This document shows positions 18,005 to 27,568 of a DNA stretch of 64,000 nt, piece by piece. The translations under genes were made by a program, and so were the position numbers. The notes beneath the pieces were generated by a model. That model worked only from the letters and a program-made list of their open reading frames with translations, ran no database searches and was not told the DNA's origin. This stretch comes from Streptomyces violaceusniger Tu 4113 (lineage in GTDB: Bacteria; Actinomycetota; Actinomycetes; Streptomycetales; Streptomycetaceae): NCBI RefSeq assembly GCF_000147815.2, contig NC_015957.1, forward strand, positions 6,262,001-6,326,000. The letters are read 5' to 3'. Every line of letters begins with the position of its first letter. Position 1 is the stretch's first letter.

Positions 18005-20182
18005 TCATGTCACGGCGATGACTCCCGCGTCCGTGCCCGCCGGGGCGTACTCCGCGAGCCGCGCCCGCAGGCTGTCCTCGCGCTGCGGCTGGTACAGGTC
18101 GTGGAAGGCGCCCATCTCGGCGCCGTCCTCGGCGCCCCGGCGGATCTCCTCCGCGCATCCGGCCGCCAACTGCCCGTACACCGGTGTGCCGTACCGCTCG
18201 CCGCTGAACAGCGGCCGCACCCGCCACACCTCCTCGGCCCCCACCAGATCCGGCTGGCAGCGGTAGCGGCGCGGGGTGCGCGAACCCGGCGGCACATAGC
18301 TGAACCGCAGACATCCGACACCGCGCCGGGCCACGTGCATCCGCCCGGTGAAGAGGCTGTTCTCGCCGATCTGGACGGCGTGGGTGTGCACTTCGCCGAT
18401 GACGGTGGTGCGGTGGGCGTGCAGCACCGCGTGGGCGTGGCGGCAGTCCGGAGCGCACAGCGCCGGGCGGTCGTGTCCGGTGGCGTCCAGGATGGAGTCG
18501 CGGATGTGGAGGGCGAGCGGGTCGGTGTGCACCTCATCGCCGATGACCTCGATGGTGCCGAGGATGCTGCGCTCGATCTGGACGCACGCGGTGGTGCGCT
18601 CCAGGACCAGGCTGGGCTCGTCGGGCGAGCGCGGCTCGCACTCCGGCTCCAGGGACCAGCCGGGGACGAGGGTGCAGTGGCGCAGCACGACGGCACCGAC
18701 CGGCCCGGTGACGTTGAGGCCGCGCCCCGCGATCAGCAGCCCGTCCAGCACGATGCGTGGCGCCTGGCCACCGGGGTGCTCGGGTTCCTCCCGCGCCCGG
18801 ATGTTGAGCGCGTCGGGGCGGTTGCTGTACCAGTCCAGCAGCCGGATCACCGGCCGGGTGCCCTCGGCGGCGCGCAGTTCGAGGCGGTCGCCCGGGTCCA
18901 GGTCGAAGTCGAGCTGCTCCTGGTAGGCGCCGCTGTGAGTGATCTCGATGATGCCCTCGGGGCCGCACCGCCCGCCCCGCCGGTCGTGCTGCCACTGCCG
19001 GTAGGCGTCCATGATCCGCTGATGGGCGCAGCCCGGCCCGACCCGGTAGACCTCCGCGGCCGGGGAGGTCTCGCGGTCGTCCCGCTCGTACTCCCCGCCG
19101 CCCATGTCGTCGGCGTACGCGTAGTGGTAGGTGACCCAGACGCCGTGGCGCGGCGCCGCGCGCGAGCCGAAGGCGATCCGGCCGCGCTCGGGGTCGATGA
19201 CCACCTGGCCGCGCTTGGCCCGGTAGCGCCAGTCCGTCAGATCGGCCACCACGATGTCCGAGGGCGGTACGGGCTCGTCATGGCCGTCCCGCCAGATGGT
19301 GAAGCTCTTGCCGGGTCCGTAGGAGTCGAGGAGATGGTCCGCGAGCTGCCGGCGGCCGATGTATGCGGGCACATTGTCGAAGTCGGCGATGTGCGCGGCG
19401 GACGGCTCGGGTTCGGGCCGGGTCACCAGCGGGGTGTCATTGCCGAGGATCGAGAAGGTGTAGAGGTTGCGGGCCCGGTCGATGCAGTACGCGGGCGCCC
19501 TGGTCACCTGGTACGGCTTCAGCCGCCAGACGAACAGCCCGACCCCGGCCGGGGTGTGACCGCCCTGCCTGCGGCGGGAGCCCGCGCGCCGTACGTCCAC
19601 CGAGCGCGCCACCGTCCCGAACGGCCCGCCCGCCAGGTCCAGCGCCGCACCGTCCCGCAGATCGGCGAGCCGGCCCCGGGAGAGCCTGCGCAGGTCCGCC
19701 GCCGCGCCACCCGTCCCGCCGTACAGCTTGACCGGCTGCTGGTGCGCGGTGAGCCGGGAGAACTCCACGGCGCGGGCGGGCCATCCGGCAACCGACGCGG
19801 AGAGCTCCTCCAGCAGCGCGAGCGTGCCCTTGCGCCGCCGGTTGGCCACGGTGGCGGCGACGTCGCGGCGCGGCGCCAGTGCCTCGGCCAGCCGCGCCCG
19901 GGACGCGTCCGGCGGCCCGCCGTCGCGCAGTCCGGTGGCCAGGACCCGCTCGTAGCCGGGCAGCGGGCGGTAGCCCACCAGATCGCCGAGGTAGGGCAGC
20001 ACCCATGCGGTGGCGGTCTCCACGAACCAGTCGTCGTAACTTCGCTCGGCCCCGTCGCGTACCCGATCGACCTGCTCGGCGATCACGGCGAGCAGGGCGC
20101 GCAGGGGCTCGCCCGCCTCGGCGTCCCTGAGGCGATGCCACTGCGGCAGCAGCTCGGCGAGCCCGTCCGGCTCCCTGCTCAT
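18005..20182 (-). CDS. gpI-like baseplate protein with beta-helix C terminus
   Basis: A 725-residue eCIS structural protein. The N-terminal part (about 1-130: LLPQWHRLRDAEAGEPLRAL, then WVLPYLGDLVGYRPLPG) resembles the P2 gpI type that connects baseplate wedge and fibres. The later part (about 440-720) has repeated short beta strands with turns (for example TTVIGEVHTHAVQIGENSLF), suggesting a right-handed beta-helix. Several cysteines occur in ALCAPDC and CLRFSYVPPG. The ATG at 20182 overlaps the stop of the preceding gene as ATGA, which decides it against the much longer open frame. Likely a baseplate-fibre connector or receptor-binding part. Confidence 0.7.
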   Translation of the reverse strand: MSREPDGLAELLPQWHRLRDAEAGEPLRALLAVIAEQVDRVRDGAERSYDDWFVETATAWVLPYLGDLVGYRPLPGYERVLATGLRDGGPPDASRARLAEALAPRRDVAATVANRRRKGTLALLEELSASVAGWPARAVEFSRLTAHQQPVKLYGGTGGAAADLRRLSRGRLADLRDGAALDLAGGPFGTVARSVDVRRAGSRRRQGGHTPAGVGLFVWRLKPYQVTRAPAYCIDRARNLYTFSILGNDTPLVTRPEPEPSAAHIADFDNVPAYIGRRQLADHLLDSYGPGKSFTIWRDGHDEPVPPSDIVVADLTDWRYRAKRGQVVIDPERGRIAFGSRAAPRHGVWVTYHYAYADDMGGGEYERDDRETSPAAEVYRVGPGCAHQRIMDAYRQWQHDRRGGRCGPEGIIEITHSGAYQEQLDFDLDPGDRLELRAAEGTRPVIRLLDWYSNRPDALNIRAREEPEHPGGQAPRIVLDGLLIAGRGLNVTGPVGAVVLRHCTLVPGWSLEPECEPRSPDEPSLVLERTTACVQIERSILGTIEVIGDEVHTDPLALHIRDSILDATGHDRPALCAPDCRHAHAVLHAHRTTVIGEVHTHAVQIGENSLFTGRMHVARRGVGCLRFSYVPPGSRTPRRYRCQPDLVGAEEVWRVRPLFSGERYGTPVYGQLAAGCAEEIRRGAEDGAEMGAFHDLYQPQREDSLRARLAEYAPAGTDAGVIAVT

Positions 20183-23100
20183 GAGGTGACCTCCGTAAGG
20201 ATCAGCGTGTCCGGGACATCGGGTGACAGCAGCGCGAGCCGCGCCGGGCGGATGCCACGGAAGACGGACACCGAGCGGCCCTTGGCGAGCCGGCGGGTGT
20301 CGGTGATGTCGGGGTTGAGGCGCAGCAGTCCGGCGAGCGGGATGCCGTGGCGCGCGGCGATATCGGTGAGCGTCTCGCCGTCCGTGGCGGTGACCCGGTA
20401 GGTGTCCTCCGCGTACGCGGCGGGCCGGGCGGGGACCACCGCGCTGGGCTCGGTGAGCCGGCCGGCCAGATCGGCCAGCTCCTGCGGGGTGCTGGAGGCC
20501 GGGACACCGGTGAAGGCGTCCACGTCCGCATAGTCCACACCGGGCACCGACTGCGCGGTGGCCAGAACCTCGGAGAGCACTGCGGCCTGCCCCAACTCGC
20601 GCCCTGGATAACCGAGTTCGCGCAGCAGGGCCTGGCGCAGCCGGGGTTCGACCAGTTCCCAGGAGTGGTCCGGCGCCACCTTCACCCGCGCCACCAGCAC
20701 CAGCAGCACGAGCTCGCGCACCTCCACCCGGACCGGCAGCCGGGTGTCCCCGTAGGCGGCCAGCGAGGTGCGCAGGGCGCGCAGCACCTCCGCGTCCTCG
20801 TCGATCGGCGCGTCGTCCACCCCGGCCACGGTGACATGAAGCACCTTGCGCCGCCCGTCGAACAGTTCGCGGGCCAGGGCCCGGCCGATGCCCGCGCGGG
20901 ATCGGGCGAAGTCCTCGTAGTCCTGGAGGGAGACCAGCCGGTCGAGCGCGGAGACCGCGAGCGGGATGGTGCGCCGGGTCATCCCCGGGCCGTCGCCGTC
21001 CGCGCCACCGGTGGCGGGCTGCGGATTGGTGACGGCGGTGACGCCCAGCGGCCGGGTCAGGGCCTGGGTGACGCGGTCCGCGGGGACGTTGGCGGCCTTG
21101 CCGGTGCCGAAGCGGTAGCGGGCCCGTACGTTCTCGTGGCCGCTGGGCAGCCGGGCGCCGTGCACCCCGTCGCCGAACGTCGCCGTGGTCCGCCCGTCGC
21201 CGGTGGTCCCGGTGACGTAGACACGCTCGTACGGTCCGCGTCCGGAGAGGCTGTCCACCCGGTGCCACAGCAGCCCGTCGACCCGTATGTCGAGGGCGGG
21301 GGTGGCGCCCAGCGGGTTGTCCGCGGGGAGCCAGGTCAGTGGCGACTGCCACAGCGCGAAGGTCTGGTTGGCCAGGGCGGGATCGCCGCTGCCGATGGGC
21401 TCGTCACGGCTCTCGCCGTGCGTGGCGGGCACCACGTTGCCCTGGACGCGGACCGTCTCACGGCGGTAGCGGTAGGCCAGGTCGGCGGTGAGGGTGAGGG
21501 TGGTGTGGACGTGGTCGCCGGGCAGTTCGGGGTCGACGCGCTGGTCCACGGCGGCGATCACCGCCAGCTCCGTGCCCCGGACCCCCGTCGGGCCGCTCGG
21601 CCCGGCCGGACCCGGGATGTCGGTGCGCTCGCCGGATACGACGATCCGGCGGCCCGGTCGCAGCCCGTCGTACAGCTCGGCGAGCTCGATCTCGTTGCCG
21701 TGCACATCCTCGCCCAGCGGCTCGTCCGCCGGGCGCAGCGGCTCACCTCCCGTGTGCACGGTGGTGTCGCGGATCGCGGAGAGCACCACATCGTGTTCGT
21801 CGAGCCACGGGTCGGCGAGCGTGAGCTGGGTGCCGCGGCCGGTGATGCCGTAGTTGGTGTACGCGGCGGTGCGCAGGGCGACGACGCGGGTGGTGACGAA
21901 GGCGAGGTTCTTGTCGCCCGGGATGCCGTCCGGCTCACCGGAGCCTTTGCGGGGGCGCTCGATGGCCACCCAGCTCCCGACGGTGACGGAATTCTGGACC
22001 GAATCCAGCGGCAGGACATAGCGGTTGGCGGGCTCCGGCACGGTCGCGATGCCGATCTCGACAGCCGGGGGCTCGCTGCCCGGGGTGAACCGCAGCGTCA
22101 GTTCGTAGGCCCCGTAGGTGATCTGCTTCGGGGGTTCGCCACGGCTCAGCATCCACTGCTGGGTCTCCCCGTTGTCCACGACCACATGCACCCGGCCGTC
22201 CTCGGCGGGCCGGGACACGAACAGGGTGAACGGGGGCAGTCCGGGCAGCAGGGTGGCGGTGACACCGGGCTCCTGCGAGTCGGTGGGACGGCTTCTGAGC
22301 CAGCCCAGGTCATGGTCCTGGCCGAGGCGGGTGGAGAGCTGGACCTTTCCGGGGCCGAGATCGAACTCGGCGCTCTGCGGCAGGTTCTCGGTGCGCTGCC
22401 ACGACGTCCCGGTCTCGATGTGCTGGAACTCCGCCTTCACCGGCACCTTGGCCGCCGTGTCGTACACGATCCGTACGGCGGTCAGCTCACCGCCGGTCAG
22501 CGGCCAGTCGGTCTGCCGGATGACCCGGCCCCGGTCGTCCTGCACCGGCTTGAGCGGCGCCATCACCCCGAACGGCGCGGCCGTCACCCGCATCGCCAGC
22601 AGCTCGCGCAGGAGCGGGACGGTCCCCGGCGGGGCGGTGGCGGCCGGGGCGGCCCGGCGCCACGCCGCGTACATCCCGCTCGCCACCCTCGGGTCGAGGG
22701 CGGAGAGCAGCCCGGCGGCCAGGTCGGAGCCCGGCCCGAAGAGCCGCCGCGGATCGTGCGCCGCCGTGGAGCGGGCGCCGGACGGGGGCCGTACGACGCG
22801 GGTGCGCAGGGCGGGGAGGACGGCGCCGAGCGCGCGGACGGCGGCGGAGCCGTGGACGGCCCCGGTGGCGTAGGTCTTGGCGCCGGAGCCGTCGCTCCCG
22901 GGGACGAAGCCGGGGGTCCCGGTGTCGCTGTCGGCTGCGGGCCGGTCCTCGGCGAGCTGAGACCTCAGCCGCACCTCGCCGCCGGGACCGGAGGACTCCA
23001 ACTCCTCCGACCGCTCCCGCAGTTGGCCGATCACCGCCTCCAGACGCTCGAACCAGGCGGCGACCTCCTCGTACGGCGCGGCCAGCACCTGCGCCTCCGC

Positions 23101-24129
23101 CAGCCGGTCATGCGGTTCGGCGAGCCGCCGGGCGAGCTGCGACGGTGTGGTGATCCCGTCCAGGTCGGTTCGCAGCGGCGCCAGGACCTGCGTGTCGAAC
23201 TTCTCGATCAGGCGGCTGACGGGACGCGGGTTGGGGTGGTCCGGCGCGGGCTCGGCGTCCCCCCGGTCGTCCGGGTCCTCGTCCGCCTCCGGGTCGGTGA
23301 TCCACCGGCGTGCCTCGTCCACCAGCTCCTTGAGGGACGGCGGGGCGGACTCCGGCAGCCCGATCGCCGTCACGTCCTCCTCGCGGTCGACGCTCACACG
23401 CGCGACCGGCAGCAGCAACCGCTGACCGCCACTCCCGGACTCCGCCGTCCCGCCGAAGACGAAGAGCAGCTTGTCGCCGACGCTCAGCCCGAGCGAGGTC
23501 CCCGAGACCAGCAGTTCCGACCGGCGCCGCAGGTCGTCGGGGCCGATCAGGGCCGGTCGGCGGCGGCGCACCGCCAGTTCGTTCCAGGCCCAGCGGGCGG
23601 CCAGGTCCTCACTCGTCTCGAAGGTCTGCGACTCCTCGTCGGAGGCCGCCGGAACGCTGTGGCTGATGGCCCCGCGCGGAATCGTCACCACGACGTCCTC
23701 GGCGCGCGGATCCCGGTCCAGGGTGTACGCGAGGTGGGTGTCGGCGGCCACGCCAGGCCGTGGCACATGTCCGACCAGCCGTCCCAGGAGGGCGAGCGAG
23801 CGGTGGTCGTGGGCGGTGCGCAGATAGCCCTCGTCGGCGATCCGCTCGGAGTGGAAGGTCAGCAGGTCACCCAGGACCGCCCAGGCGTCCAGCAGCCCGA
23901 TGGCCGGGTCGTCCGGGGTACGCACCGTCAGGCCGCGCAGCGCGGGGTAGGCGGGCGAGGCGAGCCGGTCGAGCATGGCGGCCAGGAAGGAGCCGTAGTC
24001 GCCGACGCGATAGTCCAGGGCGGTGCGGCCGGGCGGGTTGTGCGGGGCGCCGGGAGCCCGGCGCTCGTCGTGGCCGCCGCAACCGCAGCCGCAGCCAGCG
24101 GAATTGACGTGGTCGGGGTGGTCGCTCAT
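20179..24129 (-). CDS. second baseplate J-like protein with C-terminal LysM
   Basis: A 1316-residue protein of the putative baseplate assembly type found after the gpJ-like gene in actinobacterial eCIS clusters. The N terminus has a Cys-rich CGCGCGG stretch (possible metal binding), then LLDAWAVLGDLLTFHSERIADEGYL-like residues seen in the family. A baseplate-J-like core lies near residues 985-1240. The last 70 residues contain a LysM-like segment (YRVTATDGETLTDIAARHG, then LLRLNPDI). LysM domains bind peptidoglycan or dock at tail hubs. Start ATG at 24129 overlaps the upstream stop as ATGA. Confidence 0.75.
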   Translation of the reverse strand: MSDHPDHVNSAGCGCGCGGHDERRAPGAPHNPPGRTALDYRVGDYGSFLAAMLDRLASPAYPALRGLTVRTPDDPAIGLLDAWAVLGDLLTFHSERIADEGYLRTAHDHRSLALLGRLVGHVPRPGVAADTHLAYTLDRDPRAEDVVVTIPRGAISHSVPAASDEESQTFETSEDLAARWAWNELAVRRRRPALIGPDDLRRRSELLVSGTSLGLSVGDKLLFVFGGTAESGSGGQRLLLPVARVSVDREEDVTAIGLPESAPPSLKELVDEARRWITDPEADEDPDDRGDAEPAPDHPNPRPVSRLIEKFDTQVLAPLRTDLDGITTPSQLARRLAEPHDRLAEAQVLAAPYEEVAAWFERLEAVIGQLRERSEELESSGPGGEVRLRSQLAEDRPAADSDTGTPGFVPGSDGSGAKTYATGAVHGSAAVRALGAVLPALRTRVVRPPSGARSTAAHDPRRLFGPGSDLAAGLLSALDPRVASGMYAAWRRAAPAATAPPGTVPLLRELLAMRVTAAPFGVMAPLKPVQDDRGRVIRQTDWPLTGGELTAVRIVYDTAAKVPVKAEFQHIETGTSWQRTENLPQSAEFDLGPGKVQLSTRLGQDHDLGWLRSRPTDSQEPGVTATLLPGLPPFTLFVSRPAEDGRVHVVVDNGETQQWMLSRGEPPKQITYGAYELTLRFTPGSEPPAVEIGIATVPEPANRYVLPLDSVQNSVTVGSWVAIERPRKGSGEPDGIPGDKNLAFVTTRVVALRTAAYTNYGITGRGTQLTLADPWLDEHDVVLSAIRDTTVHTGGEPLRPADEPLGEDVHGNEIELAELYDGLRPGRRIVVSGERTDIPGPAGPSGPTGVRGTELAVIAAVDQRVDPELPGDHVHTTLTLTADLAYRYRRETVRVQGNVVPATHGESRDEPIGSGDPALANQTFALWQSPLTWLPADNPLGATPALDIRVDGLLWHRVDSLSGRGPYERVYVTGTTGDGRTTATFGDGVHGARLPSGHENVRARYRFGTGKAANVPADRVTQALTRPLGVTAVTNPQPATGGADGDGPGMTRRTIPLAVSALDRLVSLQDYEDFARSRAGIGRALARELFDGRRKVLHVTVAGVDDAPIDEDAEVLRALRTSLAAYGDTRLPVRVEVRELVLLVLVARVKVAPDHSWELVEPRLRQALLRELGYPGRELGQAAVLSEVLATAQSVPGVDYADVDAFTGVPASSTPQELADLAGRLTEPSAVVPARPAAYAEDTYRVTATDGETLTDIAARHGIPLAGLLRLNPDITDTRRLAKGRSVSVFRGIRPARLALLSPDVPDTLILTEVTS

Positions 24130-27100
24130 CGGGCCCCCTTCAGCTCGATGACCAGGCGGCCGTTCTCGGGCCGGTCGGGGTCGTTGTCGCATTGGGCGAT
24201 CTCCAGGGGGCCGAGGCGCAGGATGCCGTCCCCCAGCGCCTCGCCGTGCGATGTCTCGTACGAGGTGCCGTCATCGGGCCCCTTCGGTCCCTCCAACCCC
24301 TCGTGCCACAGCCGTCGCAGCCGGGTGACCTCGACGCTCAGCACTCCCGGCACCGCCGCGGCGACGGCCACCAGCCGGCTGAGCCGCACCGGTTCGCCGA
24401 ACGTCAGGGCGTCGGAGTGGAAGAAGCCGAGCCGCCCGCCGGCGAACCGGCGGCTGCCCAGCGCCCGGTACAGCTCGGCGAGGATCTGCCCGTGCTGATG
24501 CCCGGGCGCGGCGCACACCGCGAGCGCGATGTCCAACGGCACGGCGCGGGCCGGGCCGACCACCAGGTCGTGTCCGATCCGGCGGTAGGCCTCCAGGGCG
24601 TGGGCGACCGAGTCGAGGAGGTCGGGGGGCGGTGCCCCGGTGCCGTACCCGTCGATGGCGATGTGCGCCTCCTGCACACTGCCGGTCCAGCGGATCTCCG
24701 CCGCCGCACGCTGCACACCGGGCAGCCCGGAGGCGAGCGCCGCGTAGTCCTCGGCGGTGATGGCCCGGTGCCGGGTGCGCTTCAGGTCGAGCGGGGCGAG
24801 CTGGCGGACCTGCTCGACCGGTTCGGGCTCGGTGCCGCCGACGGCGGGCAGCGGATTGCGCACCCCGGCCACGGGCATGGGCCGGCCGGTGTCCGCCGCC
24901 TCCGGATCCCGGCACAGCACCAGGTGGTTGATGGCCTCGGGGCCGACGTTGCCCGCCGTGCCGCCGCCGACCCGGTAGTGGACTGCGAGCCGCGCCCCGG
25001 GCGGCGGTTCGGCGCCGTACCGGCCGTCGCCGAAGCGCAGCGCGATGCGGCCGTCGTCCTCCAGCTCCCCGACGAAGTGGCGGTCCCGGGGGCGGGAGCC
25101 CAGCAGATCGCGGCGCGGTGTCCAGGTCTCGCCGTCGGCTTCGATCCGTACGGCGGGGAGCGCGGCCCGTGGATCTGGGACGAGGGCGGCGGCCGGCCCG
25201 TGCAGCACCGGGTCCTGGGGGCGCAGCCCGGCCGCGTACCCCCGGCCCCAACTGTGCGCGATCTCCCAGGCGATGCGCCCGTCCAGGACGGTGCCCGCCC
25301 GGGCCCTGGCGGTCAGTGCGCGAAGGCGCCTCAGCTTGGTGTCGAGCAGTTGGTCGCAGCGGTGCAGCAGCTCGCGCAGCGCCCGGACGGGGTGGCGGGC
25401 CAGTTGGAGACGGTCCAGGACACGCAGCCCGAACAGGACGGTGAGCTCGGCGATCTCCTCGTCCGAGAGCCCGTCGCGGTCGCGGGCGCTGCGCCACAGC
25501 TCGGTGAGCCGCTGCCGCACCCGTCCCGGGATGGCGGCCAGATGCTCGGCCTGTCCGGCGGCGATATGGCGCGGATCGGGGAAGGGCACGGCCTGGGTGA
25601 CGGGCGCCTGGTGCAGTACGGGCCGCAACCGCGGCACGATCCCCGGGTAGACGGACTGGGCAAGAAGCGTCCGCAGGGCCTCGGCCTGGGCGTACGCGGT
25701 CCCGGGCACGACCTTCTCGCGCCGCTGCCCGGCCGACTCCAGGCCGATCCCGGCCCGGCCGGTCGCCTCGAGACCGACGGTGGTGAACAGCTCCCGTACG
25801 TCATCGGTGGTGAGCGGCCGCCCATGGCGGGCCCGGTCCAGCAGGGAGTCGACGAGCCGTGCGGGCGCGTTCCCGGCGTCCTTGTCGAAGCAGCCGAAGG
25901 CGGGCGGCTCACAGGAGCCGACGACGGCGGGGACGGGCGGCACGGTGAAGGTCTCCGGTGTGCCGCAGCAGAAGGTCAGCGAGCGGCCGTGGTCGACGAG
26001 CACCACATTGCCGCGCGCCACGCTGACGTCCTCGACGGGTGCGCAGTCCGTACCGCCGCGGGTGGCCAGGCACAGCGGGAAGGCCAGCGCGTCCTCCCGG
26101 GCCCAGGTGACCTCCAGCACCGGCTGTTCGGCGAGCCGGTCGACGGCGGGGGTGACGGAGGTGAGGCGCACGGCCTGCCGGTGCGACGGGTCGGCGTCGC
26201 CGAGCGTCCCGGAGCGCGGCCCCCGCACCTCCTCGAAGAGCAGCAGATCGCCCGGACGCAGGTCGATCGTGCGGGTCGCGCACTCCTCGTCGGCCCACGC
26301 GTCGCGCAGCGTGGCGGAGGTGGCGCCCGCGGGCAGCGAGCAGACCTCACCGCCCCAGGTCCACAGGCGGATGCGGTGGTGTTCCGGCCGCAGGTGGAGG
26401 GGGTGATCGGTGACGACGGGCTCGAACACCTCCACCGACCCGCGCTCATCGAGCACGGCCAGCTCCCGGTCGTCCAGCACCGCCCCGATGTCCGGCCGGT
26501 CCAGCGGGCCGAGCGTACGGACGTCGACGGCGGCGAAGCGGTACTCCCCCGGGTCCAGGGTCAGCGGCTCGACCGTCTCCACGGTGACGAAGGCGCGGGC
26601 GTTGCAGCCGTCGTGCATCGCGTAGTCGATGAGCCGTACGTGGCGGCGTACGGATACCCGGCGGCGGGCGGTGTCGAGATACGCCTCGGTGGCGACCGCG
26701 TCCTGCTGGTAGCTGATCTGGTCGGCGGTGTACGCGAGCAGCTCGACCAGGGTGGTGCCGAGGTCGGCGGCGTTGCGCTCGACCCAGTCGGGGGTGGTGA
26801 GGCGGAGCCGGTCCAGGACGACCTGGCGGAGGGTGTCGTAGTCGCGGGCGGTGTAGTCGATGACGGGGGCGGGCGCGGTCCGGAAGGTGGCGGGGAGGCC
26901 GTCGCCCTCTTCCTTGCAGTCGAAGGGGGTGGGGCAGTCGGGCCGGAAGGTGAACTCGGCGGAGAAATACCGCTGGTCGAAGCCGGGGAAGGGCTCGGTG
27001 CCGGGCCGCCCGTAGGGATCGGTGTCCACGATGGAGAGCCGGTACGCGGAGGTGTCCCCGGCCCGGTCCACGGTGGCGTACAGCCTGTCGTCGAGCTCCG

Positions 27101-27329
27101 GGTCCTCCTCGCGCTCGACGGAGATCTCGAGGACCTCGATACCGGTGATCCGGCGGCCACCGTCGATGCGTACGTTCTCCGGGCACAGGCCGTGCGGGGC
27201 CTTGCCGAGGAAGGTGACGGTGAGGGTGGTGCCCTGTTCCGTGCTGTCCCCGACCTCGACGGCGTCGACCCCGTTGAGATGGGCGGCCCTGATGAGGTCG
27301 CGCCGAGACCCGGCGGTCTGCTGGCTCAT
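24126..27329 (-). CDS. baseplate J-like (gpJ/Afp11-type) wedge protein
   Basis: A 1067-residue baseplate wedge protein. The region around residues 190-260 (LDRLRLTTPDWVERNAADLG, TLVELLAYTADQISYQQDAV, EAYLDTARRRVSVRRH) is typical of the J-like family. The C-terminal third carries a second J-like segment (DYAALASGLPGVQRAAAEI). In Afp/PVC particles this family builds the wedge around the hub. The ATG at 27329 is preceded by GGGAGGGG and overlaps, as ATGA, the stop of a possible 80-residue ORF made of tandem repeats. Confidence 0.82.
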   Translation of the reverse strand: MSQQTAGSRRDLIRAAHLNGVDAVEVGDSTEQGTTLTVTFLGKAPHGLCPENVRIDGGRRITGIEVLEISVEREEDPELDDRLYATVDRAGDTSAYRLSIVDTDPYGRPGTEPFPGFDQRYFSAEFTFRPDCPTPFDCKEEGDGLPATFRTAPAPVIDYTARDYDTLRQVVLDRLRLTTPDWVERNAADLGTTLVELLAYTADQISYQQDAVATEAYLDTARRRVSVRRHVRLIDYAMHDGCNARAFVTVETVEPLTLDPGEYRFAAVDVRTLGPLDRPDIGAVLDDRELAVLDERGSVEVFEPVVTDHPLHLRPEHHRIRLWTWGGEVCSLPAGATSATLRDAWADEECATRTIDLRPGDLLLFEEVRGPRSGTLGDADPSHRQAVRLTSVTPAVDRLAEQPVLEVTWAREDALAFPLCLATRGGTDCAPVEDVSVARGNVVLVDHGRSLTFCCGTPETFTVPPVPAVVGSCEPPAFGCFDKDAGNAPARLVDSLLDRARHGRPLTTDDVRELFTTVGLEATGRAGIGLESAGQRREKVVPGTAYAQAEALRTLLAQSVYPGIVPRLRPVLHQAPVTQAVPFPDPRHIAAGQAEHLAAIPGRVRQRLTELWRSARDRDGLSDEEIAELTVLFGLRVLDRLQLARHPVRALRELLHRCDQLLDTKLRRLRALTARARAGTVLDGRIAWEIAHSWGRGYAAGLRPQDPVLHGPAAALVPDPRAALPAVRIEADGETWTPRRDLLGSRPRDRHFVGELEDDGRIALRFGDGRYGAEPPPGARLAVHYRVGGGTAGNVGPEAINHLVLCRDPEAADTGRPMPVAGVRNPLPAVGGTEPEPVEQVRQLAPLDLKRTRHRAITAEDYAALASGLPGVQRAAAEIRWTGSVQEAHIAIDGYGTGAPPPDLLDSVAHALEAYRRIGHDLVVGPARAVPLDIALAVCAAPGHQHGQILAELYRALGSRRFAGGRLGFFHSDALTFGEPVRLSRLVAVAAAVPGVLSVEVTRLRRLWHEGLEGPKGPDDGTSYETSHGEALGDGILRLGPLEIAQCDNDPDRPENGRLVIELKGAR

Positions 27330-27568
27330 GCCCCTCCCTCCCGCTCAGTCCTGGCGCGCTCCTGCGCGCGGGCTTCCCTCGTCACTGCTCGCTCCTTCGT
27401 CACTGCGCGGCTCCTCAGTCCAGCCCGCGCAGCGCGCCAAGACACGCGCCCCTCCCCCCGCTCAATCTCGGCGCGCTCCTGCGCGCGGGCTTCCCTCGTC
27501 ACTGCTCGCTCCTTCGTCGCTGCGCGGCTCCTCAGTCCAGCCCGCGCAGCGCGCCAAGACACGCTCAT
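27326..27568 (-). CDS. possible 80-residue protein of two tandem 39-residue units
   Basis: An open frame of 80 codons fills the gap between gp25 and the J-like gene. Its ATG overlaps the gp25 stop as ATGA and its stop overlaps the J-like start as ATGA, exactly as at other junctions of this operon. It consists of two units rich in Arg, Ala and Glu (VSWRAARAGLRSRA, then TKERAVTREARAQERA), predicted helical. Against coding: 9 of the first 40 codons end in A or T (TCT, GCT, GCT, GGA, GCA, CGA, GCA, GAA, ATT), which is more than its neighbours. It may be an inserted repeat element that happens to be open. No known family recognised. Confidence 0.4.
   Translation of the reverse strand: MSVSWRAARAGLRSRAATKERAVTREARAQERAEIERGEGRVSWRAARAGLRSRAVTKERAVTREARAQERARTEREGGA
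27330..27564. repeat. two tandem ~118-base units between gp25 and gpJ genes
   Basis: Copy 27330-27447 (118 bases) and copy 27448-27564 (117 bases) differ at only a few positions. The eight bases GCATGAGC (minus strand) occur on both sides, at 27563-27570 and 27324-27331, like a target-site duplication or an unequal-crossover scar. Confidence 0.85.

Noticed and set aside
20347..24498. Very long open frame (over 1300 codons) on the plus strand opposite the baseplate genes
   Set aside because: It is a GC-driven mirror of the minus-strand genes; the translation is low-complexity Gly/Arg-rich without any domain, while the minus strand shows clear baseplate motifs and ATGA junctions.
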